Positions 1 through 7,438 of a stretch of 12,761 bases of DNA are shown piece after piece. How positions within the stretch are numbered: position 1 is the first letter of the stretch; each line of letters starts with the position of its first letter. The DNA is from Verrucomicrobiota bacterium. Its GTDB lineage: Bacteria > Verrucomicrobiota > Verrucomicrobiia > Chthoniobacterales > Xiphinematobacteraceae. Under the pieces are notes generated by a model that was not told the origin of the DNA, did not search any database, and was given only the letters and a program-made list of their open reading frames with translations. The position numbers were made by a program, and so were the translations under genes. The stretch is from NCBI GenBank assembly GCA_003176035.1, contig PSRL01000192.1, positions 1 through 12,761 of the forward strand, written 5' to 3'.

Positions 1-138
1 CGAAGAAAAGGATTCCCTCCACGCCCTTCGGGGGTTCCTCTTAGAAGCGGATCATTGCAAAGAAAGTGGTCCTTACGCTACAAGTTGAGAGAAAGTATTT
101 CCTCTGTCAGTCACTTAAAAAGACATGTCAAAAAACAG

Positions 139-517
139 TGGAGGCGACGGGAATCGAACCCGTGTCCTGAAAAGCGTCCACCTTACCTTCTACATGTTTA
201 TGCGGTTTTTATTGTCGGAAGCATGCTGCGAACCGCCGCGCTACTGCTTCCCAAGCGTCCACAAAATTTTCTTACTGTCTACGCGGTCGCTCCGCAGATC
301 AGCCAGTCCGCTGTCGTCGCCTTTTTTCCCTAGCGGGCGTCAGGAAAAAGACGTTGCGTTAATTAGAACGCAAGAGCCAACTCGGATCTCTCCAAGCAAG
401 CTGTTTGTCTACTGGTATTAGCAGTTATTCTTTGAACTCGATTTTTAACGAGGCCAACGAGTCATCCTCGACATGCGAGCACGGCTTTCAACTTACAGTC
501 GAAACCTTGACGCCCCC
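139..517 (-). ncRNA. ssrA: transfer-messenger RNA (tmRNA)
   Basis: tmRNA rescues ribosomes stalled on broken mRNAs: it enters as a tRNA-Ala mimic and then serves as a short message that adds a degradation tag. On the minus strand the 5' end reads GGGGGCG (517-511) followed by the typical TCAAGGTTTCGAC. The 3' end carries a T-arm with GGTTCGATTCC and the acceptor strand CGCCTCC (146-140), which pairs with the 5' end through one G-U. The discriminator is A (139), and the next bases are CTG, so the CCA tail is not encoded and must be added enzymatically. The internal tag reading frame lies at 363-422. Its stop codon sits in the loop of a perfect 7-bp stem (TTGCGTT / AACGCAA), the standard helix 5 arrangement. 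The length of about 379 nt is normal for a one-piece tmRNA. The identification is firm; the exact ends come from acceptor pairing. Confidence 0.95.
363..422 (-). other. tmRNA proteolysis-tag reading frame
   Basis: This is the coding part of the tmRNA. If GCT (422-420) is the resume codon, the tag is ANTSRQTACLERSELALAF followed by TAA. The start with Ala-Asn and the near-terminal ELALA resemble known tags, and the stop falls in a hairpin loop as expected. The last residue is Phe where most bacterial tags end in Ala-Ala, and the tag is rather long (19 residues) with an internal cysteine. The resume codon is inferred from the A-rich bases before it and the Ala-Asn start; a later GCT (seven codons on) would give a shorter tag with the same end. 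Confidence 0.7.
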
Positions 518-531
518 AATATCCAGTTAAT

Positions 532-560
532 AAGTTACTACCTTCTCGGGTGGATGGCAA
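532..560 (-). promoter_or_regulatory. possible ssrA promoter
   Basis: On the minus strand TTGCCA (560-555) and TAACTT (537-532) are separated by 17 bases. They lie just upstream of the mature tmRNA 5' end, leaving a short leader that RNase P would remove. The -35 box is a fair match and the -10 box a weak one. The position supports the call more than the sequence does. Confidence 0.35.
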
Positions 561-594
561 TTAAAATCCGGCGCCTGGAAATGAAGTTCTCCCT

Positions 595-623
595 AAAAAT
601 CCAAGGATGGTTCGCTTCCTAGG
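595..623 (-). terminator. likely Rho-independent terminator of the DUF4870 gene
   Basis: Read on the minus strand, CCTAGGA (623-617) can pair with TCCTTGG (607-601) with one mismatch, across a 9-base loop, and is followed by ATTTTTA. It begins 11 bases after the stop codon of the gene ending at 634 and would separate that gene from ssrA downstream. The stem is short, so confidence is moderate. Confidence 0.45.
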
Positions 624-633
624 TCTGAGAAAT

Positions 634-1107
634 TTATTTGAGAAAATTAAAGGTCAATGGAAAACGATAGGCTATGCCTTCGCTGGCCCGAATAGCCCCA
701 ATTATCAAAAACGCCAGATAAATAACGGCCAAGACCGGAACTATCAGTAAGCCAATGATAATAAATACACTCAAACAGGCGACCAAAAAATAAATCGTAA
801 AGGAAATCTGGAAATTTAAAACCCGTTTGCCTTCGTCATCCAGCCAAGTGCTTACAGGACGCTTAAAAAGCCACAGGACTAATGGAGCCAGAATATTTAA
901 AAAAGGCACCATAAGGCCACACAAGGCAATCAAATGCATCCCTACCGCCCACTGTTTTTCCGTGGGCGAAGGCTGGTAGCCACCACTCGACGGGTGAGAG
1001 CGTGATGTTGCATTTTCAGACGCAGGCTGAGCATGATCCGCTGCTTCCAAAGAAGGGGGAGAGGGTGGTTCCGGCGGTTCCCAATGTGGTTTTGGTGTTT
1101 CGTCCAT
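634..1107 (-). CDS. DUF4870 family small membrane protein
   Basis: A 157-residue protein with a proline-rich, hydrophilic N-terminal tail (about residues 1-50) and then a DUF4870-type membrane domain. Two features match that family well: the W-x-x-x-x-H-L-I-A-L-C-G start with N-I-L-A-P-L-V-L-W, and the D-E-G-K-R-V-L-N-F-Q-I-S motif near residues 90-102. Three hydrophobic stretches (about 55-82, 101-120 and 122-140) suggest a small integral inner-membrane protein. The family has no established biochemical role. The start ATG has AGGA six bases upstream, one of the few clear ribosome binding sites here. It is transcribed toward ssrA and diverges from the DUF1460 gene. The family call is good; the function is unknown. 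Confidence 0.85.
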   Translation of the reverse strand: MDETPKPHWEPPEPPSPPSLEAADHAQPASENATSRSHPSSGGYQPSPTEKQWAVGMHLIALCGLMVPFLNILAPLVLWLFKRPVSTWLDDEGKRVLNFQISFTIYFLVACLSVFIIIGLLIVPVLAVIYLAFLIIGAIRASEGIAYRFPLTFNFLK

Positions 1108-1281
1108 AATGGTCCTATAACTATCTCTAAATGAGCAAAATAAAATTATTTTATAGCTTGAAATTCTTAGGTTATGATGTAAATAACAAACAAGTTTTCA
1201 GAGTTGAAAGTCCTAGGGTAAAGTAAGTCCCATTTTAGAAGGTATTATAACGCGCAATAAGCACTGGCTCTGAGCCTCCAT
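1108..1281. promoter_or_regulatory. divergent AT-rich intergenic region
   Basis: This gap lies between the divergent DUF4870 and DUF1460 genes and must hold promoters for both. It is AT-rich. On the plus strand a TATTAT/TATAAC-like box near 1245-1252 could serve as -10 for the DUF1460 gene, and on the minus strand a TATAAA-like box lies near 1150-1160. Neither has a convincing -35 element at the right distance, so I do not assign exact promoters. Confidence 0.3.
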
Positions 1282-2181
1282 ATGCAGACTGTATTCTCGC
1301 TCCAACTTGCCCTGATCGCCACATTTTTTTTTCTTTCAGGTACCCTTCTGAAAGCCGCTAGGCTGCCCGATGACGTCGTCTTTGCTGGTAAATCTAAGTT
1401 CAACGAATTAGTTCGGCGCGGTGCTACTGAAGGATGGGCAAAGCTGCCGCTTGGCGAACGTACGGGCAGAGTTGGAATGGCACTTCTGGGAACTCCATAT
1501 AAAAACTATACTCTGGAGCTTGATGACCGTATCGAGACCCCATCCGTCAATATGCTTGGCATGGACTGCTGGACCTTTTTTGAAATTGCGCTCGGGACTG
1601 CCCGCGCCTTTCATATCCAGCCTGTTCCGACTCCTTCTGATCTCCTCCATATGATTGAATTGGACCGCTATCGTGGAGGAAAATGTACAGGGGTCTTCAC
1701 CTCTCGCCTTCACCATCTCGAGGATTGGCTATATGACAATCAAAAAAGAGGACTTGTCAGGGAAATCACTCCTTCTCTTCGAGGAGCTCGGCGGATCAAT
1801 CGTCAAGTACGGGACATGGCGGTTTATTGGAGGAGCAGCCGCCAACTGCGGGCAAATCCGCAATTGATACCGGTCATTGCTAAAATTGAAAAAATACTTT
1901 CTGACCGCGGTATTTGGTACCTGCCAAAAAATTTTGTTCCGGCGGCCGAAGCCCAGCTAAAAACCGGTGACGTCATCTGTATCGTTTCGAAGCATCTTGA
2001 TGACTATACCACCCACGTCGGATTGGCTTATCGGGATCAACGAGGTGTTCTTCGATTCCTCCACGCTTCAAAAAATTACCGGTGCGTTACCTTGGATAGG
2101 CGTTTAAGCGACTATTTAAATCATTTCAAATCAGACGCTGGAATCATGGTGGCTCGTCCATTGGAAATTACTCGGCAATAG
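1282..2181 (+). CDS. exported DUF1460 (NlpC/P60-like) cysteine hydrolase
   Basis: A 299-residue protein matching DUF1460 along its length. That family has the papain-like NlpC/P60 fold, and characterised relatives cleave cell-wall peptides or amides. Visible motifs in order are L-G-T-P-Y (69-73), M-D-C-W-T-F with probable catalytic C96, R-Y-R-G-G (129-133), S-R-L-H-H-L-E-D-W (141-149), the T-H-V-G-L motif with probable catalytic H245, and L-H-A-S (H261). Residues 1-26 are strongly hydrophobic and could be a signal peptide or anchor, although the usual positive charges before the core are missing. ATG 1282 is the first ATG after an in-frame stop at 1258-1260; no Shine-Dalgarno is visible. The true substrate is not evident. 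The gene stands alone and converges on the large kinase gene. Confidence 0.85.
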   Translation: MQTVFSLQLALIATFFFLSGTLLKAARLPDDVVFAGKSKFNELVRRGATEGWAKLPLGERTGRVGMALLGTPYKNYTLELDDRIETPSVNMLGMDCWTFFEIALGTARAFHIQPVPTPSDLLHMIELDRYRGGKCTGVFTSRLHHLEDWLYDNQKRGLVREITPSLRGARRINRQVRDMAVYWRSSRQLRANPQLIPVIAKIEKILSDRGIWYLPKNFVPAAEAQLKTGDVICIVSKHLDDYTTHVGLAYRDQRGVLRFLHASKNYRCVTLDRRLSDYLNHFKSDAGIMVARPLEITRQ

Positions 2182-2250
2182 CCTCATCTCCATAAGGTTA
2201 ATATAGCGCGTGTAAATTCCATGTGTCTTGCTTGGGACTTTCTTGGCGCT

Positions 2251-5200
2251 TTATTGTGTTGAGGGTTCCGTTTTTTTGAAGGGTTTTAAAGTCAGGGTGA
2301 TTATAAAAGTCGCTCCTTTCCCAGGGCCATCGCTCTCTGCACGCAGCGACCCGCCATGGGCATCAATTGTTGCTTTGGAAATAGCTAATCCAAGGCCCAA
2401 TCCGCCAAATTCGCGTGTTATGGTTTCGTCTGCCTGCGCAAAAGCATCAAAAATCCGCTCGGTAAATTCTGGGGGGAAACCGATGCCAGAGTCGGAAAAT
2501 TTTATATGAATTTTTCCGGGACTATTCCATGAAAGAACGCTTATTGCTCCGTTTTTCGGTGTAAATTTCGAAGCATTTTTCAGAATGTTCCAAAAAGCCT
2601 GTTGCAAACGTCTTCCATCTCCAATGATCGAATGTTGTTTTGCATCGAGCTTAACGACGAGTTTCTGCTTTTTTTTCTGAATATCGTTTGTGGAAATAGT
2701 AAGCGCTGCCTTTAGCGTTTCATGGAGATCAATCGGATGCCGCTGGATCTCAAGTTTACCTTGAGAAACGTGATTAATATCCAGGAGATCATCAATCATT
2801 TGGGCCTCGATCTCAAGATTGCGCTGGATGGTGAGGAGGTGTTTTCGAGTTGAATCCGATAGATGAGGGTCGCGACTGAGCATCTGAAGAGTTAATAGTG
2901 CTGGAGTCAACGGTGTTCGAAGTTCATGGCTAAGAATTGCTAAAAATCGGTCTTTGGAGTGACCGGAGGCAATCGCCTCTTCCCGCGCATGTTCCGTTTT
3001 TTTCAATACCGCTACCAATTTCTCACGACTTCGCACCAATTCTTCTTTCGCTTTGCGTTCTCGAGTTTCATCGCGCAAGATTTTTACAAATCCGGTTATT
3101 TTCCCATTTGCATCGTTGATAGGCAGCATGGAGCCGCTTGCCCAAAAACAACTGCCATCTTTGCGCTGGTACCAATGTGATGCTACCGCTTGTCCTCTCA
3201 GGACTTTTTGCGTTTCTTGTTTGGGTATGCCCGCAGCCCGATCCTCGCTTGTAAACATGATCTCACTTTTTTGATTGAGGATCTCCCTTTCGGTGTAGCC
3301 CAAGAGCTTTTGAGCGCCAGCGTTCCAAAATGTGATGTTCAATTCGAGATCCATAGAGAAAATGGCAAATTCATGAGCGCTTTCAATAAGCAGCCGCAAC
3401 CGTTCCTTGGACGCGGCGAGTTCAGCCGTTGTTCGCTTAAAATCGTTGATATCGGTTTTAGCGCCAATCCATTGTTCTGGGTTACCTGCCTCATCTACTA
3501 AAGGTTGGGCTCGTATCAGAAACCAGCGAGGCTCTCCATCCGCACCTACCAATCTGTATTCGCTGTGATAAGGCTGACCTTTTTTTAGGGCGGCCTCGAA
3601 GCCACGACGAGCTGTTTCCCGATCGTCGTCGTAGATCGCATCCATCCAGCCATAACCCTGCAATTGTTGCGGGGTTTTTCCAGTATAGGAAAGCCAGCGT
3701 TGATTGCACCAGAGTAATTTCCCGTCCACATCGGTACTATAGAGAAGATCGGGAACCACATTGCTCACGGTCCGGAAACGAGCCTCGCTTTCTTCCAATT
3801 TTTGTTCGGCCTTTCGGCGTCCTGTGATATCCACGAAAGTCATGACCACGCCGGCAATATGGTCGTCTGTTGTGCGGTAGGGAAGGATTCGGGTCAGAAA
3901 GTGCCGTTCATCCGTGTGTGCGACCTCTGTTTCGATTGTGATAAATTCATCCAGAACTCGTCGGGCATCTTGAGAAAAGTTAAAATAACTTAACCGCGGT
4001 GCCAGATCAGAAAGGGGCCTCCCAACGTCGCTGGGAATCAGATTAAAGAGCGCAACAGCGGAGGGGGTATACCGCTGAATGCAGAGTCTCCGATCCAGAA
4101 AAATTGTAGGAATCTGAATGGCTGCCATGAGATTTTGCAAGTCGCTATTAGATTGGCTCAAGTCGCTCACTTTGCTTTTCAGTTCCTGATTCAGAGTATT
4201 GAGTTCCTCATTAATCGATTGAAGTTCTTCCCGGCTCATGTCTAGCTCCTCTCCCGTGGAGCGTAATTCCTCATTCATCGCCTGGAGCTCCTCATTAGCC
4301 GCCTTTAGCTCTTCGTTAGAGGCATCAGCTTCTTCCACAACATTGCGCAACTGGGCTCGGGTAAATGCCAATTCGCGTTCCAACTGCAGGATGACCGGCT
4401 CCGCCGTTTCTGTCGAAAACTCTTTGGGAGCAGGCAACGCGGCGGATATTTCCTTTTCTCGAAAAATCACCAGCAGCAACGAACGGTCGTTCGAATGTGC
4501 CGGTACTATACGGAAATCTATCCGTCTGTTGTTTGAACTTGCCTCAAGTGGAATATCACATACCTCTACCGTTGCCTGAGTTTCATGCGCCCGAGAAAGC
4601 GCCATTCGGAGTTCCGGTCTCAGATTTTGGCTCACCAAATTTAAGAGGTTCGTCGAAACCGTCCCGCCGGGAAATTTCAAATATTGACCTGCGTTTTTAG
4701 AAGTATGGACGACATTATAATCCTCAGTAATTAATACCGACGGAGGCGCCAATTCTTCAAGAAATTCATAATGGAGGGTGTGCCAGCTAGGCGGCAGAGA
4801 ATTGGTGGAAAGAGGTGGCGGGGGGGGTGCATGCTGTGCCGGAGGTGCCTCCTGAGGAGGAAGAGGAGGAGATATTGAGCCTGGCAGACCGTGCGTGACC
4901 GCACCAGCTTCCGAAAGCATGGTAGGAATTCTGTGAAGGCCCGGCCGACGACGGTAAATACGGTGCTTTTTATCTACCGCACTAAACATATTGTTACTTT
5001 CATCGAGCGATTCGGACAGACCCAGAAATAAAATACCGTCCGGACGCAGAGCGAAATGAAAGATCTCTGCTGCGCTGATCTGTGCATCGCGATTGAAATA
5101 AATTAGCAGATTCCGACATGTGATCATATCGAGACGAGAAAAAGGGGCATCCTTCAATAAATCATGCACAGCAAAGAGCATTGTTTCGCGAATCTCTCGT

Positions 5201-6498
5201 TTGACGGCGTAGCCATTTGGGACCGCCGAAAAAAAGCGACGGAACCTCTCTTCTCCGATTTCCCTCGCAATTGTTTCCGGATAAATGCCTTTTCTTGCCA
5301 CTTGAATCGCTCGCTCCGCCAAATCGGTGGCGAAAATTTGAATGGATGGTGGATGTTCAAGCTGATGCGCATATTCGTGAAGCAAGATGGCCACCGAGTA
5401 AGCTTCTTCACCGGTAGCGCAGGCCGCTACCCAAACGCGCACACTGTCTCCGGGTCCCTTTCCATGAAACGGAAAGGGGAGGGCCTCTTCTAAGGCTTTA
5501 AAAGCCTCGCAATCACGGTAGAAGTTAGTAACGCTGATGAGCAAATTGCTCAGCAGAGCAGCCGGCTCATTAGGGTGTGTGCGAATAAAATCATAGTAAC
5601 TTTCCAGCGTTTGAAGTCCGTTAATCTGCAGCCGCCGGATGATGCGCCGCAATACGGTCGCTCGTTTGTAATATGTAAAGTCATGTCCGGTCCTTACACG
5701 CAGTAACCCTAAGATGCGGAACATCGTTTCTACAGCTTTCGATTTAGAGAGTCGGCTCTGTTCCGGCGTTGCGAAATTCAGTGTTGGCTCGATTGCCGTT
5801 TCCGCTGAAGAATTTTCCTTTTCCCAATATTTTATCAGTTTCCCCGGCATTTCCGCCACGGGGGAGATCCAATCCACAAAGTTAGTGGCAATTGCCGCAC
5901 TGGGCATCTCCGAATATTCCGCTTCGTTTGGCTCTTGTACGATGCTCAAACCACCACATTCTTTCACACGTTTTAAACCGATGGCGCCATCGCTGCCCGC
6001 CCCTGAAAGGACAATAGCAGCCGCATTTGGACCATAAGTTTCCCCAAGAATCTGAAAAAAAAAGTCAATAGCGATGGGTTTTTCGCGTGATTTTTGCATT
6101 TCAGTTAAAAGCAAGTAATCACCATTTAGCGTAAGATGCTTAGCTGGTGGAATCACATAGACATTGTTAGCTCCTATCTGAGTGCCGTTTTTTACTTGCT
6201 GAACCGGTATCACACTCTCTTGTTGAAGTATCGCAGCCAAGTTACTTGCGTGATCGGGTGCAAGATGTAAAATAACCACAAATGCCAAGCCGCTATCCGG
6301 AGGTATGGCGGAAAAGAAAGCTTGGAGGGCAGTTAACCCACCCGCCGATCCGCCAATTCCTACCACCCGAACGGTGTTTGACGCTGTTTTTCGTTGGTGC
6401 TGGCAATCATCAGCTTCCTTTTCATCAATTGAAAGCATGGGCAAACGAGAATCCTGCTGCTTTCTCTCTGAAGACTGACTGGAAGATTTGCTCGGCAT
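2251..6498 (-). CDS. CheB-CheR-PAS histidine kinase fusion
   Basis: A 1415-residue soluble multidomain sensor with no transmembrane segment. Domains in order: CheB methylesterase (about 43-225) with the family triad S51 (G-G-S-A-G-G), H78 and D170; CheR methyltransferase (about 255-520) with an SAM-binding A-C-A-T-G-E-E-A-Y-S loop at 359-368 and C-R-N-L-L-I-Y-F at 461-468; a proline-rich linker (540-570); a PAS-like region (575-680); a long coiled coil of repeated E-E-L heptads (700-790); PAS domains at about 790-890, 905-1020 and 1030-1145; HisKA with phospho-acceptor H1191 in S-H-E-L-R-T-P; and an HATPase with N-box N1304/N1308, D-S-G-I-G (1336-1340) and a G2 box ending at 1370. All key kinase boxes are intact. 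Unlike many relatives it has no C-terminal receiver. No chemoreceptor gene is nearby, so the role of the CheB/CheR halves is open. The start is preceded by a weak AAGG about 11 bases upstream. Confidence 0.93.
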   Translation of the reverse strand: MPSKSSSQSSERKQQDSRLPMLSIDEKEADDCQHQRKTASNTVRVVGIGGSAGGLTALQAFFSAIPPDSGLAFVVILHLAPDHASNLAAILQQESVIPVQQVKNGTQIGANNVYVIPPAKHLTLNGDYLLLTEMQKSREKPIAIDFFFQILGETYGPNAAAIVLSGAGSDGAIGLKRVKECGGLSIVQEPNEAEYSEMPSAAIATNFVDWISPVAEMPGKLIKYWEKENSSAETAIEPTLNFATPEQSRLSKSKAVETMFRILGLLRVRTGHDFTYYKRATVLRRIIRRLQINGLQTLESYYDFIRTHPNEPAALLSNLLISVTNFYRDCEAFKALEEALPFPFHGKGPGDSVRVWVAACATGEEAYSVAILLHEYAHQLEHPPSIQIFATDLAERAIQVARKGIYPETIAREIGEERFRRFFSAVPNGYAVKREIRETMLFAVHDLLKDAPFSRLDMITCRNLLIYFNRDAQISAAEIFHFALRPDGILFLGLSESLDESNNMFSAVDKKHRIYRRRPGLHRIPTMLSEAGAVTHGLPGSISPPLPPQEAPPAQHAPPPPPLSTNSLPPSWHTLHYEFLEELAPPSVLITEDYNVVHTSKNAGQYLKFPGGTVSTNLLNLVSQNLRPELRMALSRAHETQATVEVCDIPLEASSNNRRIDFRIVPAHSNDRSLLLVIFREKEISAALPAPKEFSTETAEPVILQLERELAFTRAQLRNVVEEADASNEELKAANEELQAMNEELRSTGEELDMSREELQSINEELNTLNQELKSKVSDLSQSNSDLQNLMAAIQIPTIFLDRRLCIQRYTPSAVALFNLIPSDVGRPLSDLAPRLSYFNFSQDARRVLDEFITIETEVAHTDERHFLTRILPYRTTDDHIAGVVMTFVDITGRRKAEQKLEESEARFRTVSNVVPDLLYSTDVDGKLLWCNQRWLSYTGKTPQQLQGYGWMDAIYDDDRETARRGFEAALKKGQPYHSEYRLVGADGEPRWFLIRAQPLVDEAGNPEQWIGAKTDINDFKRTTAELAASKERLRLLIESAHEFAIFSMDLELNITFWNAGAQKLLGYTEREILNQKSEIMFTSEDRAAGIPKQETQKVLRGQAVASHWYQRKDGSCFWASGSMLPINDANGKITGFVKILRDETRERKAKEELVRSREKLVAVLKKTEHAREEAIASGHSKDRFLAILSHELRTPLTPALLTLQMLSRDPHLSDSTRKHLLTIQRNLEIEAQMIDDLLDINHVSQGKLEIQRHPIDLHETLKAALTISTNDIQKKKQKLVVKLDAKQHSIIGDGRRLQQAFWNILKNASKFTPKNGAISVLSWNSPGKIHIKFSDSGIGFPPEFTERIFDAFAQADETITREFGGLGLGLAISKATIDAHGGSLRAESDGPGKGATFIITLTLKPFKKTEPSTQ

Positions 6499-6663
6499 TT
6501 AAAGTTACCTTTACCTTACCGAATATCACCTTCTGATAAATCATGAAATCTAAATTTTCCGATTTTGCATACAAATAAAATCAGCATTTAGACTACTGTT
6601 TAGCTATAGATAAACTTTAAAGATAACGAAGTGATTTGCTTACTGCTCTTATCCCTGAAATTT

Positions 6664-7032
6664 TCAAGTGATTAGGATTTCACTCCTCATCGAGTGAATA
6701 GCAATCATGAGTTCTATAAATTCCGCCTCATCCAACATATCATGTGCGTACCAAAGGAGAATCCGGCTGCTCCGGCATTCGGGACAAAGCGTCAAAGCTT
6801 CTGCCAAAGCAAAAGCTAACTTCTCTTTCTGAGAAAAAAAACAGCACTCTCGCCAGTCTTCGGCTCCATCGAGCTTGATCCTGCTTTCTCCACTTGCCAG
6901 CAAATTCGTCCGCTGTTCCTGAATCCTCCTCTCGTTGCAAAAAAGCTGCGCAACACGCAAGCGTCCCCAAGCGGCAAGACGCCCTTCGGAAGCCGGAGCA
7001 CCCGCGAATGCGGCGCACCTCCTCCAGCTCAC
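6664..7032 (-). pseudogene. degraded carboxymuconolactone decarboxylase / AhpD-like gene
   Basis: The 122-codon frame opens at a GTG directly after an in-frame TGA (7035-7033). From about residue 25 onward it lines up, without gaps as judged by eye, with the carboxymuconolactone decarboxylase (AhpD-like) pattern: L-R-V-A-Q where the family has L-R-A-S-Q, then G-E-S-R-I-K-L-D, then E-D-W-R-E-C-C-F-F-S, then L-A-F-A-L-A-E-A-L-T-L, and finally F-I-E-L-M-I-A-I near the end. The redox C-x-x-C-x-x-x-H motif that should lie before G-E-S is absent: arginine and glutamine occupy the expected second Cys and His positions. With the N-terminus cut by a stop and the active site gone, decay is the simplest reading. 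It could instead be a divergent non-redox paralogue started at an unusual site. The family is recalled from motif knowledge, not searched. Confidence 0.5.
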
Positions 7033-7298
7033 TCACTGAACAATCTGATTACGAAATTGAGCTAACTGACTTTTTTGACTCTTTTTCATGGGACGTAACC
7101 ACATATTGAGGTTTGAGGAATCACAATCGGGAGAGATACTATTTCTTAGCTAGGTTTTTAAGGTTTGCTTAATAAGCTTATTGCTTATATTCCAAAATAG
7201 AGATTTTCTATGCCTAGCACATTGTTATTAACTAATATTATGCAAACAGGAAAAATTGTTGGTCCGCGGCTGGTAGGGCAACAGTTTTTTTACGTCCG

Positions 7299-7317
7299 GC
7301 AAGCGACAATCGCTTGC
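7299..7317. repeat. perfect short inverted repeat (hairpin)
   Basis: GCAAGCGA and TCGCTTGC form a perfect 8-bp stem around a CAA loop, about 120 bases upstream of the response-regulator start. On the plus strand the T-run lies before, not after, the stem, so it is not a standard terminator on either strand. It could be an operator, an mRNA leader hairpin or one copy of a dispersed repeat; no second copy is seen in this window. Confidence 0.5.
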
Positions 7318-7438
7318 GACATGGGGCAAGTGAGTTCTTAAACGCTTTGGGTTGCATTATCACCCACAGCACAAAAAAGGTGGTCTTGTTTTAAAAAAAT
7401 CTTGTTGCGTAAGGACGTAGCCTCGGCCAAGTTTGCCT

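Larger units (their letters stand above)
6499..7438. other. gene-poor region between two signalling genes
   Basis: About 940 bases without an intact gene that I can defend. The first part (6499-6660) is AT-rich and must hold the promoter of the large kinase gene on the minus strand; several TAT-type boxes exist but no clear pair. A degraded carboxymuconolactone decarboxylase-like frame occupies 6664-7032. The rest (7033-7438) is AT-rich, with a 12-base palindrome AATAAGCTTATT at 7171-7182 and a perfect 8-bp hairpin at 7299-7317. It must also hold the promoter of the response regulator. Confidence 0.6.

Noticed and set aside
21..36. CCC-TTCG-GGG stable tetraloop hairpin near the window start
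   Set aside because: No clear U-run or adjoining gene; it may end something outside the window but cannot be assigned.
140..170. Looks like the 3' half of a minus-strand tRNA gene
   Set aside because: The T-arm and acceptor belong to the tmRNA, whose matching 5' acceptor strand is at 511-517 and whose tag frame lies between.
2182..2250. AGCGC ... GCGCT arms between the convergent DUF1460 and kinase genes as a terminator
   Set aside because: The arms are 5 bases with a loop of nearly 40 bases; too weak to call.
4140..4400. DNA-level repeats rich in CTCCTCATT-like units
   Set aside because: These are the codons of the E-E-L coiled-coil heptads in the large kinase, not an independent repeat array or CRISPR.
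6740..7036. Second minus-strand frame overlapping the AhpD-like remnant
   Set aside because: It shows no family motif; the shifted frame at 6664-7032 carries the recognisable residues, so this one is a shadow.
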